Assembly (NCBI GenBank): GCA_030015575.1
Contig: JASDDO010000018.1
Span: forward strand, 225,789,138-225,853,137
From: Agapanthus africanus
Taxonomy: Eukaryota > Streptophyta > Magnoliopsida > Asparagales > Amaryllidaceae
Reading direction: 5' to 3'
DNA length: 64,000 bases
Part shown: positions 23,511 to 34,281 of the stretch, one piece after another
Numbering within the stretch: position 1 is the first letter of the stretch
Layout of the letters: each line of letters begins with the position of its first letter
Translations under genes and position numbers: made by a program
The notes under the pieces: generated by a model
Database searches by the model: none
Seen by the model: the letters and a program-made list of their open reading frames with translations, nothing else
Told to the model about the DNA's origin: nothing

Positions 23511-25150
23511 CAATTATTCAAAAAAAATTAAAATCCTAACCGCACTTTCGCAGGGAACGCGATTGCACTGAGCGCGTGCAACAAGCCGTTAAACCTCTAG
23601 GTGTCCCTAGTAGGAGGAGTGTTGTCTCCTGAGGGTTTTCAGCGGATTACACCCACAAAATCCCGTCAAGTTAGTGCCATAAGTTAACAATGATTCTACT
23701 TCTACAGTTTAGAATTTACATTAGAAATGCTATCATCCTAAGTTAGAAATATTCAACCCTTATTTTTCACACCTCCTATCTATTTAACCTTGGTTCTCCT
23801 GAGTTTTCCTTCTAAAGTGCGGCCTCAAATCAGGGATTTTTATCAACTTTACAGAAAATACAAGTCTTATTCTTTATTTCTATCTTTTATCCAAACATCG
23901 ATTGTATACCCCTACGTGTGTGTATATTTGCACACCTACACTCAAGAATTCAATTCAAGCTATAATACCCTTGCCCTAATACCAAATACTACTTCTTTTC
24001 ATTAAGGATGGACGGATTTGCTCACACACCTTTCATGCGACTATTAATGCTTCTTGAGGCACTAACGACCGATTACTGAATGTGTGAACTTTAAAGCGTA
24101 AATCGCAGTTTCCAGGTCTTGATTTTATTCTATTTTTTCTTTTTCTTTTTTCTTTTTCTTTTTCTTTTTCTTTTTCAAGACCGGATATATTTTTCAATAT
24201 GCACTTTTGGTGTTTAGCTTTAAATACCGTTTTTTCTTTCATACTAGGCTTTCAGGCAAGAGTATTTCTAGGTATCCTCTACTATCCCAAGTTTCAAGGT
24301 GCGTGTAAGTGCAGTTTGTAGGGTATATACTTTCTGAATTTGAACTCAAGAAAAGAAACTATTTTTCAGACTTATCCTCCAGTAAAGCTTCAATACTTTC
24401 CCTTCATCTTGACTTAACTCAAGAACTGAGCTCAAAAAAAATTGTAAGGACGTATACTTACCAAAGTTAGACAGAATGAGGGTTATTTTTAGGGTTTTCA
24501 ATTCCTAAGCCTAGAATTTAGTTATTTATAATATATCAACTAAACTTTCAGAATAAAAATCTAAGTTACCTTATTAGCTAACTTGACGACAAAGTTTTTA
24601 TATTTTTGGAAACTATTTCGATTTTTGTGGGTTTTTAATAAGGTTTGCAAATGCGAAATATATAAATGAATGCGAAGGAAGAAAGCTTACCGAGCGCACC
24701 CCCAAACTTAAACTTGACAGTGCCCTCACTGTCAGGCTATACCAAGAGGGTCAAAATTGACGGCGCTCCCTAAAAACAAATTATATACAACAAAGAAAAC
24801 AAAAAAAAAATATAAACACAAAAAGGGTTCCCCCCAAACTTAAGTGAAAGAGTGTTTCCACTGTTAAGCGATGAAGTTCAGGATTAGGGGGGAAAGAACA
24901 GTGTCAAGCTATACAAGGCCTTACACAGGCCAAAAGTTAACACCAACCATTCAAAGATCTTATTGTGATAAAGCAGTGGCTGGTGAAAGAAGGCGTAGAG
25001 AAAAGAGAGAGAGAATACGCAAGACCGTATGGAGATAGAAGTGGTATACGGTTTCGGTATATGAGAAGAAGAATGGTGGAAGGGTGAAAGAAATGGAGTA
25101 CGAACTTGAGGGTGAAATTGGAGCGAATAAATTAGTACAATTTTTAATGA
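23511..25150 (-). other. TAT-1 interior, 3' non-coding part
   Basis: Between the polypurine tract and the ORF there is no reading frame with protease, RT, RNase H or integrase motifs on either strand. A pyrimidine-rich simple repeat lies at 24130-24176. This is where pol would lie in an autonomous Tat element, so pol is absent rather than merely shifted. Confidence 0.7.
24130..24176. repeat. Simple repeat (TTTTTC)n in TAT-1
   Basis: Imperfect TTTTTC/TTTTCT units run for about 47 bp. The lysine/glutamate-rich minus-strand ORF over it is an artefact of the repeat. Confidence 0.85.
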
Positions 25151-26575
25151 TCAATGTGAAAAGATGGATTGTACTAATCTATCAATATGGCGAGAAATTG
25201 GGTCAAATCCCTCAAGATTCGTAAGAAGCCATGGGTACGCCGAACTTGGTAAACCAGACACAGGAAGTGAAAATGATACAGTTTCTTGCAAGGTCAGAAC
25301 AATGAAAAGGATGGAGGGAAGTGGTTGAGGAAGGGTATCGGTTAAAGGTTCAGGAGGGTGTACACAGTCAATGATAGGAATTGGATGAATTGGGAAATCC
25401 GACTCATCAAGCAAAACTGGTTCATCCTCAAAACTATCCTCAAAATTTTCCTCAAAATTTAGCACATCCATGCACTTCTCTTCAAAATCAAGACGCATAT
25501 GGGGTTCGGGAAAAACATTTAATGACTCAGGATGATGATTTGAAGAGAAAAACTCAGCCAAATCTATGGGTTCATCATCCAAAATATTCCCAGCGTCAAT
25601 ATCCTTAATCAAGTGAAAATCAATATTCTCAGACACCTCATCAAAAGCATAGATTTCAATCAATTTTGGTTCTAAGATGGAGGAGTAGAGGTCAAAAGGT
25701 TTGGGTGTGGTTTCACTTGGAAGGGTCCCTTCACAATCTGGCAAATCAAACACTACAAAGTCGCACAACTCATTAAACATTCTATCTTCAACTGATAATT
25801 CATTTGGGACACTTGATAGACTTTCAACACAGGAGTTGTGGGATTCAATTTGAGACGGGTAGGTTTGATTTGGAAGGATATATAGCTCACTTTCTCCACT
25901 CAAATTCTCAGCCTGTCCTACCGCCTCTTCATACATTGAAAAATTTGGAGCTAGTTGAAAACTAGCTACCGGGTCACTAGGTTGTATGAGGACGGCCATG
26001 GACGCATTCAAATCCATCATTTGTTGGCTTGATGCTACCCTAAAGTCTTCCAACGACTGTTCCAGACTAGACATAGGTTGTGAAGGGGTTTCAGTAAAAG
26101 ATTCAAAGTTGTATGGATACTGAAAATTCCCAAACGGCTGTGTAGAAGCAATGTCTAGGGAAGGTGCAAAAGTTGGGTAGGACTGGTAGGAATTGAATGG
26201 TTGGACAGAGGTAGGATCGACATTTGGATAAGAAGGTGAATGAATTTGTTGATCCCAAGAATTTTAAGTGGTGACAGGAGTGAAAGATCGGCTATGAGAT
26301 TGTTCAATACGTTCTGCAATAGACATAGGTCTTGGAGTTGCAACATGACTCGAAGAAGGGGTATCAACATAAGAAGGGGTGAATGTTTGAAATGGTTGAT
26401 ACGAAATGGATTGCGGAGTCAAATTGTTTGTCCTAGACGCGTCTATCCGATCTCTCAATGAAATTTTTGGCATGGATGGATCGTTCGAAGTTGGGCCAAA
26501 GCAAGAACCGTAAGAAGTAATGTCTGGTTGTGGGTACCAAAGTTCGGCAAGAGTTTTTCGATGTGGGGTACCCAT
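25151..26575 (-). pseudogene. TAT-1 gag-position ORF with one in-frame stop
   Basis: The minus-strand frame starts at ATG 26575 and runs about 474 codons to 25151, broken once by TAA at 26264-26266; the downstream part from ATG 26074 is open for 307 codons. The N-terminal part begins MGTPHRKTLAELWYP, loosely like the start of Tat/Athila gag proteins, and is rich in Ser, Thr, Pro and Gln. The C-terminal part is strongly acidic (Asp/Glu-rich) with no recognisable capsid, zinc-knuckle or enzyme motif. There is no pol behind it. It may be a diverged or chimeric gag used in trans, or a captured sequence; I do not recognise a family. The single stop suggests recent loss or read-through. Confidence 0.55.
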
Positions 26576-26863
26576 GATATGAAAAGAGAAAGAAAGAAAG
26601 GAAGGGAAAAGGAGGGGAAAAAGAATGTGATTTTTTTTTTTTATATAATTTTTTTAATTTTTAATTTTTTGGTTTTTGTTAGTTAGATATTAACAAAAGA
26701 ATGAAATATACACACAAAAAGAATCTGGACAAAAACAATCACGACACAAAAATACCACACACCTAATCGTTCTAGGGTTCATCTAAGTCAACTAGACCTG
26801 CTCCAGAACTTGATTGTCGAAGTAAAACTGTGTCGAGAAACGGGCTCAAGATACACTGATCAC

Positions 26864-27002
26864 GAGGCCAGGTAAGTGCAGAGATAAGGGGAGGTTTTCC
26901 AACGCTTTCGCGAAGTTCGTTAATTAAATAACCCTTTCTCTTTTGGCGGTTTCGCCGTTAACACTTTCCTAGACACCCCGTAAACAATATACCGTTAAGC
27001 GA
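26864..27002 (-). promoter_or_regulatory. Leader module M1 in TAT-1
   Basis: About 140 bp here match modules in the copia elements COP-3 (55633-55779) and COP-2 (49184-49313). TAT-1 and COP-3 are identical over 29 bp (26890-26918 and 55660-55688). A TTAATTAA centre, a CGC-TTTC-GCG hairpin and a GGCG-GTTT-CGCC hairpin are visible. It lies in the leader about 300 bp upstream of the ORF start. Confidence 0.75.
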
Positions 27003-27660
27003 GGTTCTAAACACGGTTAACTTCTCCTAATGAGCGTGAAGTCCTTAAGGCTTAAAGTCTAATTTCTTTTAAAATTTATGCGGTTAAACGTAATGCTCAA
27101 GTTCGTGATTTGTGGGCCACGGAAAAGGTGATGAAATCCTTTACCGTATATTGTGGGGTTCACTTGCCCTTAAGTCCGTATTAATTGATGCAATGCGCAA
27201 TTCAATAAAAAATTATTCAAAGAATCAAACAATCGTTTTTTTTATATTAAGCACGGCACTGCAACAAATACGGGTTAGTCAATTTTTAGCGTTTGCTAGC
27301 GAACTTGCAAAGAATCCTGCAAAGAATAGTATATTGGATGCGTCGGATTTGAGAAGAAGGTGTTAGTAAAGTACGTACCGTTAAGTTTTTGGGTTAGAAA
27401 ATCCCCGTTGAATCGAATCCGGTAAGCTTGAAAAGTTCGCTTGCGCGGGTCAAACCACCCGGATCTTTGGCACTGTACTTTGCAATCACCTTAGCCTTGA
27501 ACGTACACTTTGCTCCCACAATCGCCGTTCGCAAATCCGCAAAAATCTGCAGACTTTCTCACAAAAATTATAAGAAAAAAACAAAAAGAATTTTTTATTT
27601 ATTTATAAATATATACAAAAACAATATTAACCCGAATAACAAGAAAGAAAAGACGCTACC
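27003..27660 (-). other. TAT-1 leader between primer site and module M1
   Basis: AT-rich sequence with no conserved ORF. Short plus-strand ORFs here run against the element and are not supported. I see no other structure. Confidence 0.55.
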
Positions 27661-27681
27661 GTCTCCCCGGCAACGGCGCCA
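27661..27681 (-). other. Primer-binding site of TAT-1
   Basis: The minus strand reads TGGCGCCGTTGCCGGGGA, separated from the 5' LTR by two bases. This is the primer site typical of Ogre/Tat elements, usually assigned to a tRNA-Arg. Confidence 0.85.
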
Positions 27682-27683
27682 TT

Positions 27684-29188
27684 TGATCGCACGCTTTTGG
27701 CGTGTCGGATGTTCAAAGTTCTAAAGTTATAACCGCGATCAAGACGGTGTCACTTTGCAGCTAATCGGTTGAGCACGGGTCGATCCACAGGGAGATGGTT
27801 GTATGTCCTTTCTTGTTTTAGACGAGTGAATAAAGAATTTGTATGTGTTTGTTCGATTCTAACCTATGTATTATATTTGCAAGTATAAAGTTGTTAAGAA
27901 AAGATACGAAAGTGTAAGCTAAAGAAATCCGTACTCAAAATCTTTGAGCCGAGTCTTGACCAATTGAAGCTAGAGCAATCGGCAACAACGTGGATTAGGG
28001 GATTTAAGCGCGGTATTCGTAGAATCCGGCTTATTTACCCTTGTCCTTCCGTTCTTGTCTCTTGCTTTCGCCTCCGGCCAAACCGAACGCAACCGGTCGC
28101 GGTTAGGAATCACCGTTACCTTGTTAGGGTAGGGTGCCTAACGGAGCGCTTGCATATCGTTTGGGAGGAGTTTAATGGAAAATAACGGGAAAAAGAAATG
28201 AGCAAAGAAACGTTAACTTACAATATCGTATTGATTCTTAACAACAACAATAATTACAACCATTCACAAAAAGAACCAAAAAGAGCAAAAGAAAAGAAAA
28301 GATTACAAGTAAGTAATTAAAGTGCATGGTAATAAATTGCAAGTAATAAAAGACAAGAATGAAAAATGCAAGAAAGAGATAAGCAAGAAAGTAACACTAA
28401 GAACCATAGAACTCAAGACAAGCATGGGATCAATAGCCAACCCTTAAACTTGCAAGCTCAATCAAGAGGTTGCAAGGTCAAGAGAAGGGTAAAGAACTCA
28501 TGTGAAATGAAGCACAAAAGAGAAGAGCTTTATTGATTCCATAATGATACAACCCTTGAGATCAATAACCAACCCTTAAACCTTCAAGCTCAATGAAGAG
28601 GTTGAAAGATCAAGAGAAGGCAAGGACCTCAAGGGGAAGCTAAGCAAAAGAATGATACAATGTATGGCAAAATTGGACCCCTTCTCACTTACCCAATGGT
28701 TTCCTTTTATAGGCAAAAGAACAAGACCTTTCCTTTAATTTGAATTTGAATTCATCCAAAATTTGGAGGGAAGTTTGAATTTTTGAATTTTTGAATCACA
28801 TCAACACTTTATGCATTGAATGCACCATACCCTCTCGTGCTCTGTGCATGTCCCTCTCGTGCTTTGTGTTTGACCCTCTCGTGCTTTGTGCTGCCCCTCT
28901 CGTACTTTGTGCTTGTCTGAGATATGAATGACCACTGTCATTTTTCTTGTGTCTGGAACAGGTACACGGCACTGGACGGATACGGATGATCGGAACCCGG
29001 CTTTTTTTCTGCTGGCAACAGATGTCCTGGATTTTGGCGTAACAGTAGAGATTTTGTATCATTTGCGTTATTTTGGACTAGGAACCTGTAGCCTGTAAAT
29101 ATGTAGCAAACACGGATTAAAAGCACCTGCCTATAAACAAACGAGCGTAAGAATGGGCGGTATAAAATGCAATATTCTGTTATGAACA
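27684..29188 (-). mobile_element. TAT-1 5' LTR
   Basis: Intact 1505-bp LTR beginning TGATCGCACGC and ending TTATGAACA, followed by the GTATA duplication. It contains a tandem block of about 70-75 bp (28427-28500 and 28561-28629) and the 22-bp minisatellite at 28830-28916. Confidence 0.9.
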
Positions 29189-29193
29189 GTATA
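29189..29193. repeat. Right target-site duplication of TAT-1 (GTATA)
   Basis: Exact repeat of 11802-11806. The LARD-1 interior resumes immediately afterwards. Confidence 0.85.
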
Positions 29194-31294
29194 CCGCTGT
29201 GTATAAGCTCATAACCATGTGCATCAGCGTGCACAAATCAAATCAAAACGCTAAAAGTGCATGAAAACTATGCTGGAAGCGTAAATCAATTCACCGGCAT
29301 AAAATAGGCATGAAATCACAATCAATACCTCAAGCATAATAACTATGCGTAAAATATCAATACCCAGTAGGTGCAAGAAAACAAATATCATGAAACTCAG
29401 TCATCAAGACTAAATCATGCGAACAGAATGCCCAAAATACCGAAATCCAAGGTGACGGATACGTAATAATCGAATCACAAAATCATAAATCATAAATACC
29501 GTCGTCGGTATGTCCTCCTTCAAAGTCGAGAAGGTGTCGGTGCATCCAATGCTAGCAGCGCAAGATATCTACTTGCCTCTTGCTGGCGGTCTGGCGTCCT
29601 CTAACTCTGGGTCCTTTATATTCCCTGTGGATTACCTATCTCGCGATCCATCGGCTCATCGGCCCGGTCAGGTGTGCTAATGGGGACGATTCCGTTCTGG
29701 CACTTCTCTGGTCATCTCTCGGTCAATCCTCACGGTCACTCGTAAAGCAGCGCATCACTGGTGCCGACCTCTAGTCCTCTGAATGCACATTACACATCTG
29801 CTCCTGGTGCAAATCTTATTACAGCAGTGTCCGGGAAGGAATCCTGCTCAAGGTCTCTTCCAATCTCGCCAATGCCGATCCGTACAGAGGCTGGTACTCT
29901 TGCATCATCTTTTCTCGCTCTCTGGACATCTGTGTCCTCAGTACAGCATTTACTCGGAAGCTGGTCGCATCCCAACGCCTCTGTATGCATATCACATCTC
30001 AGATGTCGGCGGAGTGGAACGTCATCTCGTCGAAATCTCTTGCGAACTCTTTACTTCACTCTGCTCCAATGTCGAATGATTCGGACTCGTCTTCTCGTGG
30101 CTGCATGGGCTGCGCTGCAACGGCTATACTCGTATCTGGAGTATCCAAGCAATGTATCCCATCACATGATATCTGAATGATGTCGAACCATCCGATCGAT
30201 TTGTCAGAACCTCATAATCCCCCAAGAGACCAACATCTTGAGTACAGTTTAATAGTATCGAGTACATAACTCAGCATCGGTGGTCCAACCGTAGAAGGGC
30301 AAACCCAAGCCTCACTAATGGCGCCACGGAACTCCCGCAAACTCTAAGGTTCAAAGGCTTTCACACGGTCATTATGTCGAGTTAGGATTTCATTCTTCTA
30401 GAGGGTCTATAAAATCGCTTGCATGTCTTTCCGAATACTTTAAACTTGGAAATGGTTTCCTGACATTCGATCGTCTCTATCGACTCTCAACGAATCTGCG
30501 TGAAGTCGTCTCTAGCTGGAATCAATCAATCGGATGACTTCGCATTGGGGTAAGCGAACGAACCACATGTCCTAGTCGTCCATCCTCGGGTGACTAGCGA
30601 CCTTCCATCATATCTCTAAGTATATAATTATGCTGCAGTAGCTCCAACATTTGGACGATATCTCGTCATTTGCAGCAACAACTGGCTCATTCGTCTGTAC
30701 ACTAAACAGCGCCTCTATCATCCTGAGTAAGCGACATATCAATGGTCATCACATCCTGGCTGGCCTTTAGTAGTAGCCTGATCCTCTGGTGCCGATCAGC
30801 ACATCCGAGAAATCTCGTAACAGCGATCTGTCAAACGCTCATGGCGCAAAAACACAATAAAACGACGCCTCTCTATGCAATCGTACGTCTCTAGAATCAC
30901 GCCCTGGTCAGTCCTCGTCCATGACGAGCTCATGCTGATGCAACTCTAGCCGTAGCTCTCTCTGCCCGTGTAATCGTGGCAGCAAAATCATAACCAGTAT
31001 CGATGAGGATAGATCATAGGAATGAATATAATACTGTGCAAGGAAATGTACATCCTAAGGTTTCTTAAGAGGAGTAGTGTATCGTAAATATGCCGCGGAA
31101 CATACGTACGGTACGTCACTCTACTCAAGCTACCTACTCCATCAACCAAGGGTCATCCTACGTGAAGAAAGTTCGGGTATAATATCCCCTCGACTAAGTC
31201 TATGTTCCGTAAGGTTAAGCCTAAGTTCCGTATATATATAAACGCCCTAGGCTCTGCATAGTCAAACTTAGACTCGAACCACGGTTAACCTAGC
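29194..31294 (-). mobile_element. LARD-1 internal region, 5' part, non-coding
   Basis: This resumes the LARD-1 interior and runs to its primer site. The first 800 bp match 1130-1795 of the host copy. ORFs such as 29761-30180 lie on the opposite strand to the element and are not preserved in the host copy, so no gene is called. Module M2 (30281-30455), shared with COP-2, lies inside. No gag is visible. Confidence 0.72.
30281..30455 (-). promoter_or_regulatory. Leader module M2 in LARD-1
   Basis: About 175 bp align with 60430-60615 in COP-2, including GGTCCA-CCGTAGAAGGG, AAGGTTCA-AGGCT, TCGAGTTA-G and TTCTTCTAGAGGGTC. It lies about 0.85-1.0 kb downstream of the LARD-1 primer site. COP-2 belongs to a different superfamily. 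Confidence 0.72.
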
Positions 31295-31306
31295 GCTCTG
31301 ATACCA
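31295..31306 (-). other. Primer-binding site of LARD-1 (initiator tRNA-Met)
   Basis: The minus strand reads TGGTATCAGAGC four bases inside the 5' LTR. TEK-1 has the same site with the same spacing at 36073-36084. Confidence 0.9.
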
Positions 31307-31310
31307 ACTT

Positions 31311-31483
31311 TGTCACGACCCGAAATAGCCCGTTACTGGCACTTGAATCATATGAAGTCTATAGGACCCCATCTAATTCAAGTAAGCCAAAAGCCCAAAA
31401 ATCTAAAACCATTTTTAAGTAATAGATAAAGGAAATAGTTTTAAGAAGTGAAGAAAACAAGTTTTTAAAACAAGGGTATTAAA
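31311..31483 (-). mobile_element. LARD-1 5' LTR, surviving left end
   Basis: It matches 1796-1966 of the 3' LTR with few changes, then stops at AAAATGGG, where TEK-1 pol begins. The shared AAATGG at the junction suggests a microhomology-mediated deletion. The other end of this LTR is at 63284-63904. Confidence 0.82.
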
Positions 31484-32018
31484 ATGGGAGCAGATTTCTA
31501 TGGACTTCATTGTGGGTCTACCCAGGACCAATCGAGGGTATGACTCCGTTTGGGTGATCGTGGATCGTTTGACGAAAGCGGCTCCCTTCCTGCCAGTGAA
31601 GACGACTTTCGGTTTTGCTCAGTATGCCCAGATATACATCGACGAGATTGTACCACTGCATGGAGTCCCGACGTGTATCGTGTCCCACAGAGGCACCCAG
31701 TTTACCAGCCGACTATGGCAGAGACTTCAGGAGGCATTGGGCACCCGTTTGAGTTTTAGCACAGCATTTCATCCGCAGACCGACAGCCAGTTAGAGCGGA
31801 ATATTCAGACTCTTGAGGACATGCTCCGAGCTTGCGTTTTAGACTTCAGAGGTAGTTGGGATCATCATTTACCCTTAGTGGAGTTCTCCTACAACAATAG
31901 CTTCCAGGATACTATTCAGATGACACCTTTCGAGGCATTGTATGGGAGGAGATGCAGATCGCCCATCTGTGGGACAGAGCTCAGCGAGAGTAGTATATTG
32001 GGGCCGCAGCTTGTTTAG
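31482..32018 (+). pseudogene. TEK-1 left copy: integrase core fragment
   Basis: The reading frame begins in the middle of integrase (MDFIVGLPRT from 31500) and continues 172 codons to a TAG at 32016. It matches 39960-40480 closely. The first catalytic Asp (residue 2) and the Glu (residue 99) are present, but the middle Asp is replaced by His (VSHRGTQF, residue 63). It keeps the base missing from the right copy near 40304, so the two copies carry different lesions. Confidence 0.8.
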
Positions 32019-32675
32019 GAGACGACCGCGAAGATACAGTTGATTTGAGACCGGATGAGAGCGGCTCAGAGCAGGTAGAAATCGTATGCAGATAGGCGCC
32101 GTCGCAGGCTAGAGTTCGCAGTTGGCGATCATATTTTTCTGAGGGTCTCTTCGATGAAGGGTGTGATGCGATTTGGGCGAAAAGGAAAGCTTAGTCCCAG
32201 ATTTGTGGGTCCCTTCGAGATCCTCGAGCATGTCGGCGCAGTTGCGTATCGTTTGGCTCTGCCACCCATCTTTCCCGATGTTCACCCCGTCTTCCATGTT
32301 TCGATACTCTGCAAGTACCTTCACGACCCTTCGCATGCGATTCAGCACCCGAAAGTCCAGCAAGAGCGCAACCTTTCTTTTGCAGAGCAGCCGGTGGTCA
32401 TCCTGGATCGGCAGGTGAAGAAATTGAGATCGAAAGTTATACCGACCGTCAAGGTCCTTTGGCGTGGCCCGAGCAGCGAGGAGGTCACCTGGGAGACCGA
32501 GGACGAGATGAGGAAGAAATATCCCCATCTCTTTGAACCTACGCGTAGCCATATTTTTAAATTCGGGGACCGAATTTCTTTAAGGGGGGAAGATTGTAAC
32601 GCCTTGAAAAGTCGTTTTGGTGTTTTCCCGAAAATCGGTGAAAATTTGGTATCATTCCGTAAATCATCATTATAG
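32019..32675 (+). pseudogene. TEK-1 left copy: integrase C-terminus and chromodomain-like end
   Basis: In the same frame as the preceding fragment, two further stops (about 32046 and 32076) precede an open stretch from ATG 32154 with 173 codons. It contains the [10 protein letters not shown] region and the [16 protein letters not shown] segment of a chromodomain-like tail. The frame runs through the polypurine tract (32582-32593) and 27 codons into the LTR. The stops correspond to CGA-to-TGA and CAG-to-TAG changes relative to the right copy. Confidence 0.75.
32582..32593 (+). other. Polypurine tract of the left TEK-1 copy
   Basis: AAGGGGGGAAGA lies one base before the LTR start TGTAACGCC. 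It is identical to the tract at 41046-41057. Confidence 0.85.
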
Positions 32676-33150
32676 TTATTTTGCGGTTTAGGCCTAATTA
32701 TACCTAATTTGGATAGGTAATTGCTAATTTTTAGTAGCTAATGAGTTACTTATAAAATTTTGGTCGTTTAAAATTGTTCCATAATTTTTCAATTTTTAAT
32801 ATTATTTTAAGCTGTTAAAAATATATTAAATTAGAGATAAATACAAATTTAAATGGGATAATTTTATTCTTTAGAATCATGTTAACTAAAATCTAGTTTG
32901 TAATATAATTTTTTAGTATTTTATTTGAAGTTCTTATTAGTTATAATCGAAGGAAAACTAAAATTTAAATAAATTGAACTAAAACTTGCAATTTTGGTCT
33001 TATGGGGGGTCTTTTTGCATAGAATTTTTTTTGTAAGATCTCTCACACTTTCTCCTCTCCACATGGCCAGCCCTATCCACAGTAGCCTATGTGTTTTTTC
33101 CCTCTTGTTTGACTTCAACCTTGAAAGAAATGATGTGGTTTAAAAAGGGT

Positions 33151-33165
33151 TATATATATATTTAT
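33151..33165 (+). promoter_or_regulatory. Candidate TATA box of TEK-1
   Basis: A TATATATATA core after TTTAAAAAGGG lies about 560 bp into the LTR; the other LTR has a slightly longer run at about 41617-41632. Transcription would start roughly 30 bp downstream. This is a motif-based guess. Confidence 0.4.
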
Positions 33166-34256
33166 TTGAGGTAAGGGTATTATGGTAATATGAGAGGGTT
33201 GACTTGGACCTTTTTCTCCAACACCCACACCATCCCTCACCTCTCCCTCCGGCCGAAAATTCTGCAGAAAACAGCTCCCAATTTCCCTTTTCTTTTTTTC
33301 TTCAAAACTCATCTCAAATTCCATCAAAATCCAAATTAAACCTCACAAATTAATCCCCATCCTTCATCCATTCTTCTTAGCCTTTCTTGAATGGATCTTG
33401 GATACTAGGAGGCCATCTTTGGAGGCAAAACTTCTTGCTAGATCTCTAGATCTTGAGGTATAATTTCTACCTAATTAAATTCTTTTGGTTAAATTCCTTT
33501 AATTAAATGATTTTAGTGTTAAAAGTTTAGCTAATTTCTAGTCTAGGTTTTAAAGTTCATGGCTTGAGTTTAAACTAGGGTTTTAGAAACCATTATTTGG
33601 TTAATTAAATTTATTTTGCTTGCTAGTTCCTACACAACCAAATCAAAGAGGTTACTTTGTTTATATGGTCTTCAAATTATGCTAATTTAGTTAATTTTAA
33701 AGTGTGAAATTGGTTTGTAATTGTTGTTTTATGAAAATCAAGAAGGGTTTTGTTTATGGAAAAAAGGGAAATTGAAGCATTGCATGTGGGTAATGTGAGG
33801 GTTGTAGATTGCTTGTTGTGTGGTTGGTTGTTCAAGCTTGATTGTAGTCTTTTCGTCGCAAATCCATGATGTTTGCGCCAATTTTCTAGCTTTCATGCTT
33901 ACTAGGTTTTCGTAAAATATTGTGGTGATTTATTTATGAGAACTTGATGATATTGTTGGCATCTCCTATGACATTTAGGAGGTGTGCATGCGGAATTTGG
34001 GTTAATCGAGTTTTAGTTTTGCCGGGCGTCCCAAAACCACGATTCTCGTTAGTTTTGCGATTTTCGTGTGTGATCCGCGCACCTTGTGCACGTTGTGCCT
34101 AGCTTGTGAACACTGATATTTTTCGTTTGGGATTTGCGTCGTTTCATGACATGAAACCTTATGTTTTTTGTTGTGCAAAGTCCAGGATCTGTCGCGGAGA
34201 CTTTAGACGCGGCACGAAAAGGGAAAGCGGTGATTGGACATAGCTAAGTAGGGATT

Positions 34257-34281
34257 TCCGGTGAGTAGATGTATCATCTAC
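34257..34281 (+). promoter_or_regulatory. Splice-donor-like site within a hairpin (TEK-1 LTR)
   Basis: TTCCG/GTGAGT places GTGAGT at 34261-34266, overlapping the stem GTAGATG-TAT-CATCTAC (34265-34281). The second LTR has GTGAGT at 42730-42735 with loop TAA. An acceptor-like pyrimidine run ending CAG lies just before the gag ATG. Confidence 0.45.

Larger units (their letters stand above)
11807..29188 (-). mobile_element. TAT-1: Tat-like Ty3/gypsy element lacking pol
   Basis: Two LTRs of exactly 1505 bp each (11807-11931 plus 22091-23470, and 27684-29188) bound a 4213-bp interior. The primer site, complementary to the 3' end of a plant tRNA (probably Arg, as in Ogre/Tat elements), lies at 27661-27681. 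The tract beside the 3' LTR contains the reversed CTCGGGACGAGCAAAA and TTTCGGGGTATT strings that resemble Tat/Retand elements. The interior has one interrupted acidic ORF and no protease, RT or integrase motif, so the element looks non-autonomous. The LTRs differ at roughly 20 sites, indicating fairly recent insertion. Confidence 0.8.

Noticed and set aside
24033-24242. Lys/Glu-rich 69-codon ORF
   Set aside because: It is the translation of a TTTTTC simple repeat.
26866-26882. CAGGTAAGTG at 26870 as a splice donor
   Set aside because: It matches the donor consensus only on the plus strand, whereas TAT-1 is transcribed from the minus strand.
29761-30180. 139-codon plus-strand ORF in the LARD-1 interior
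   Set aside because: It runs against the element, overlaps other ORFs, and the matching part of the older copy (1560-1795) does not keep the frame.
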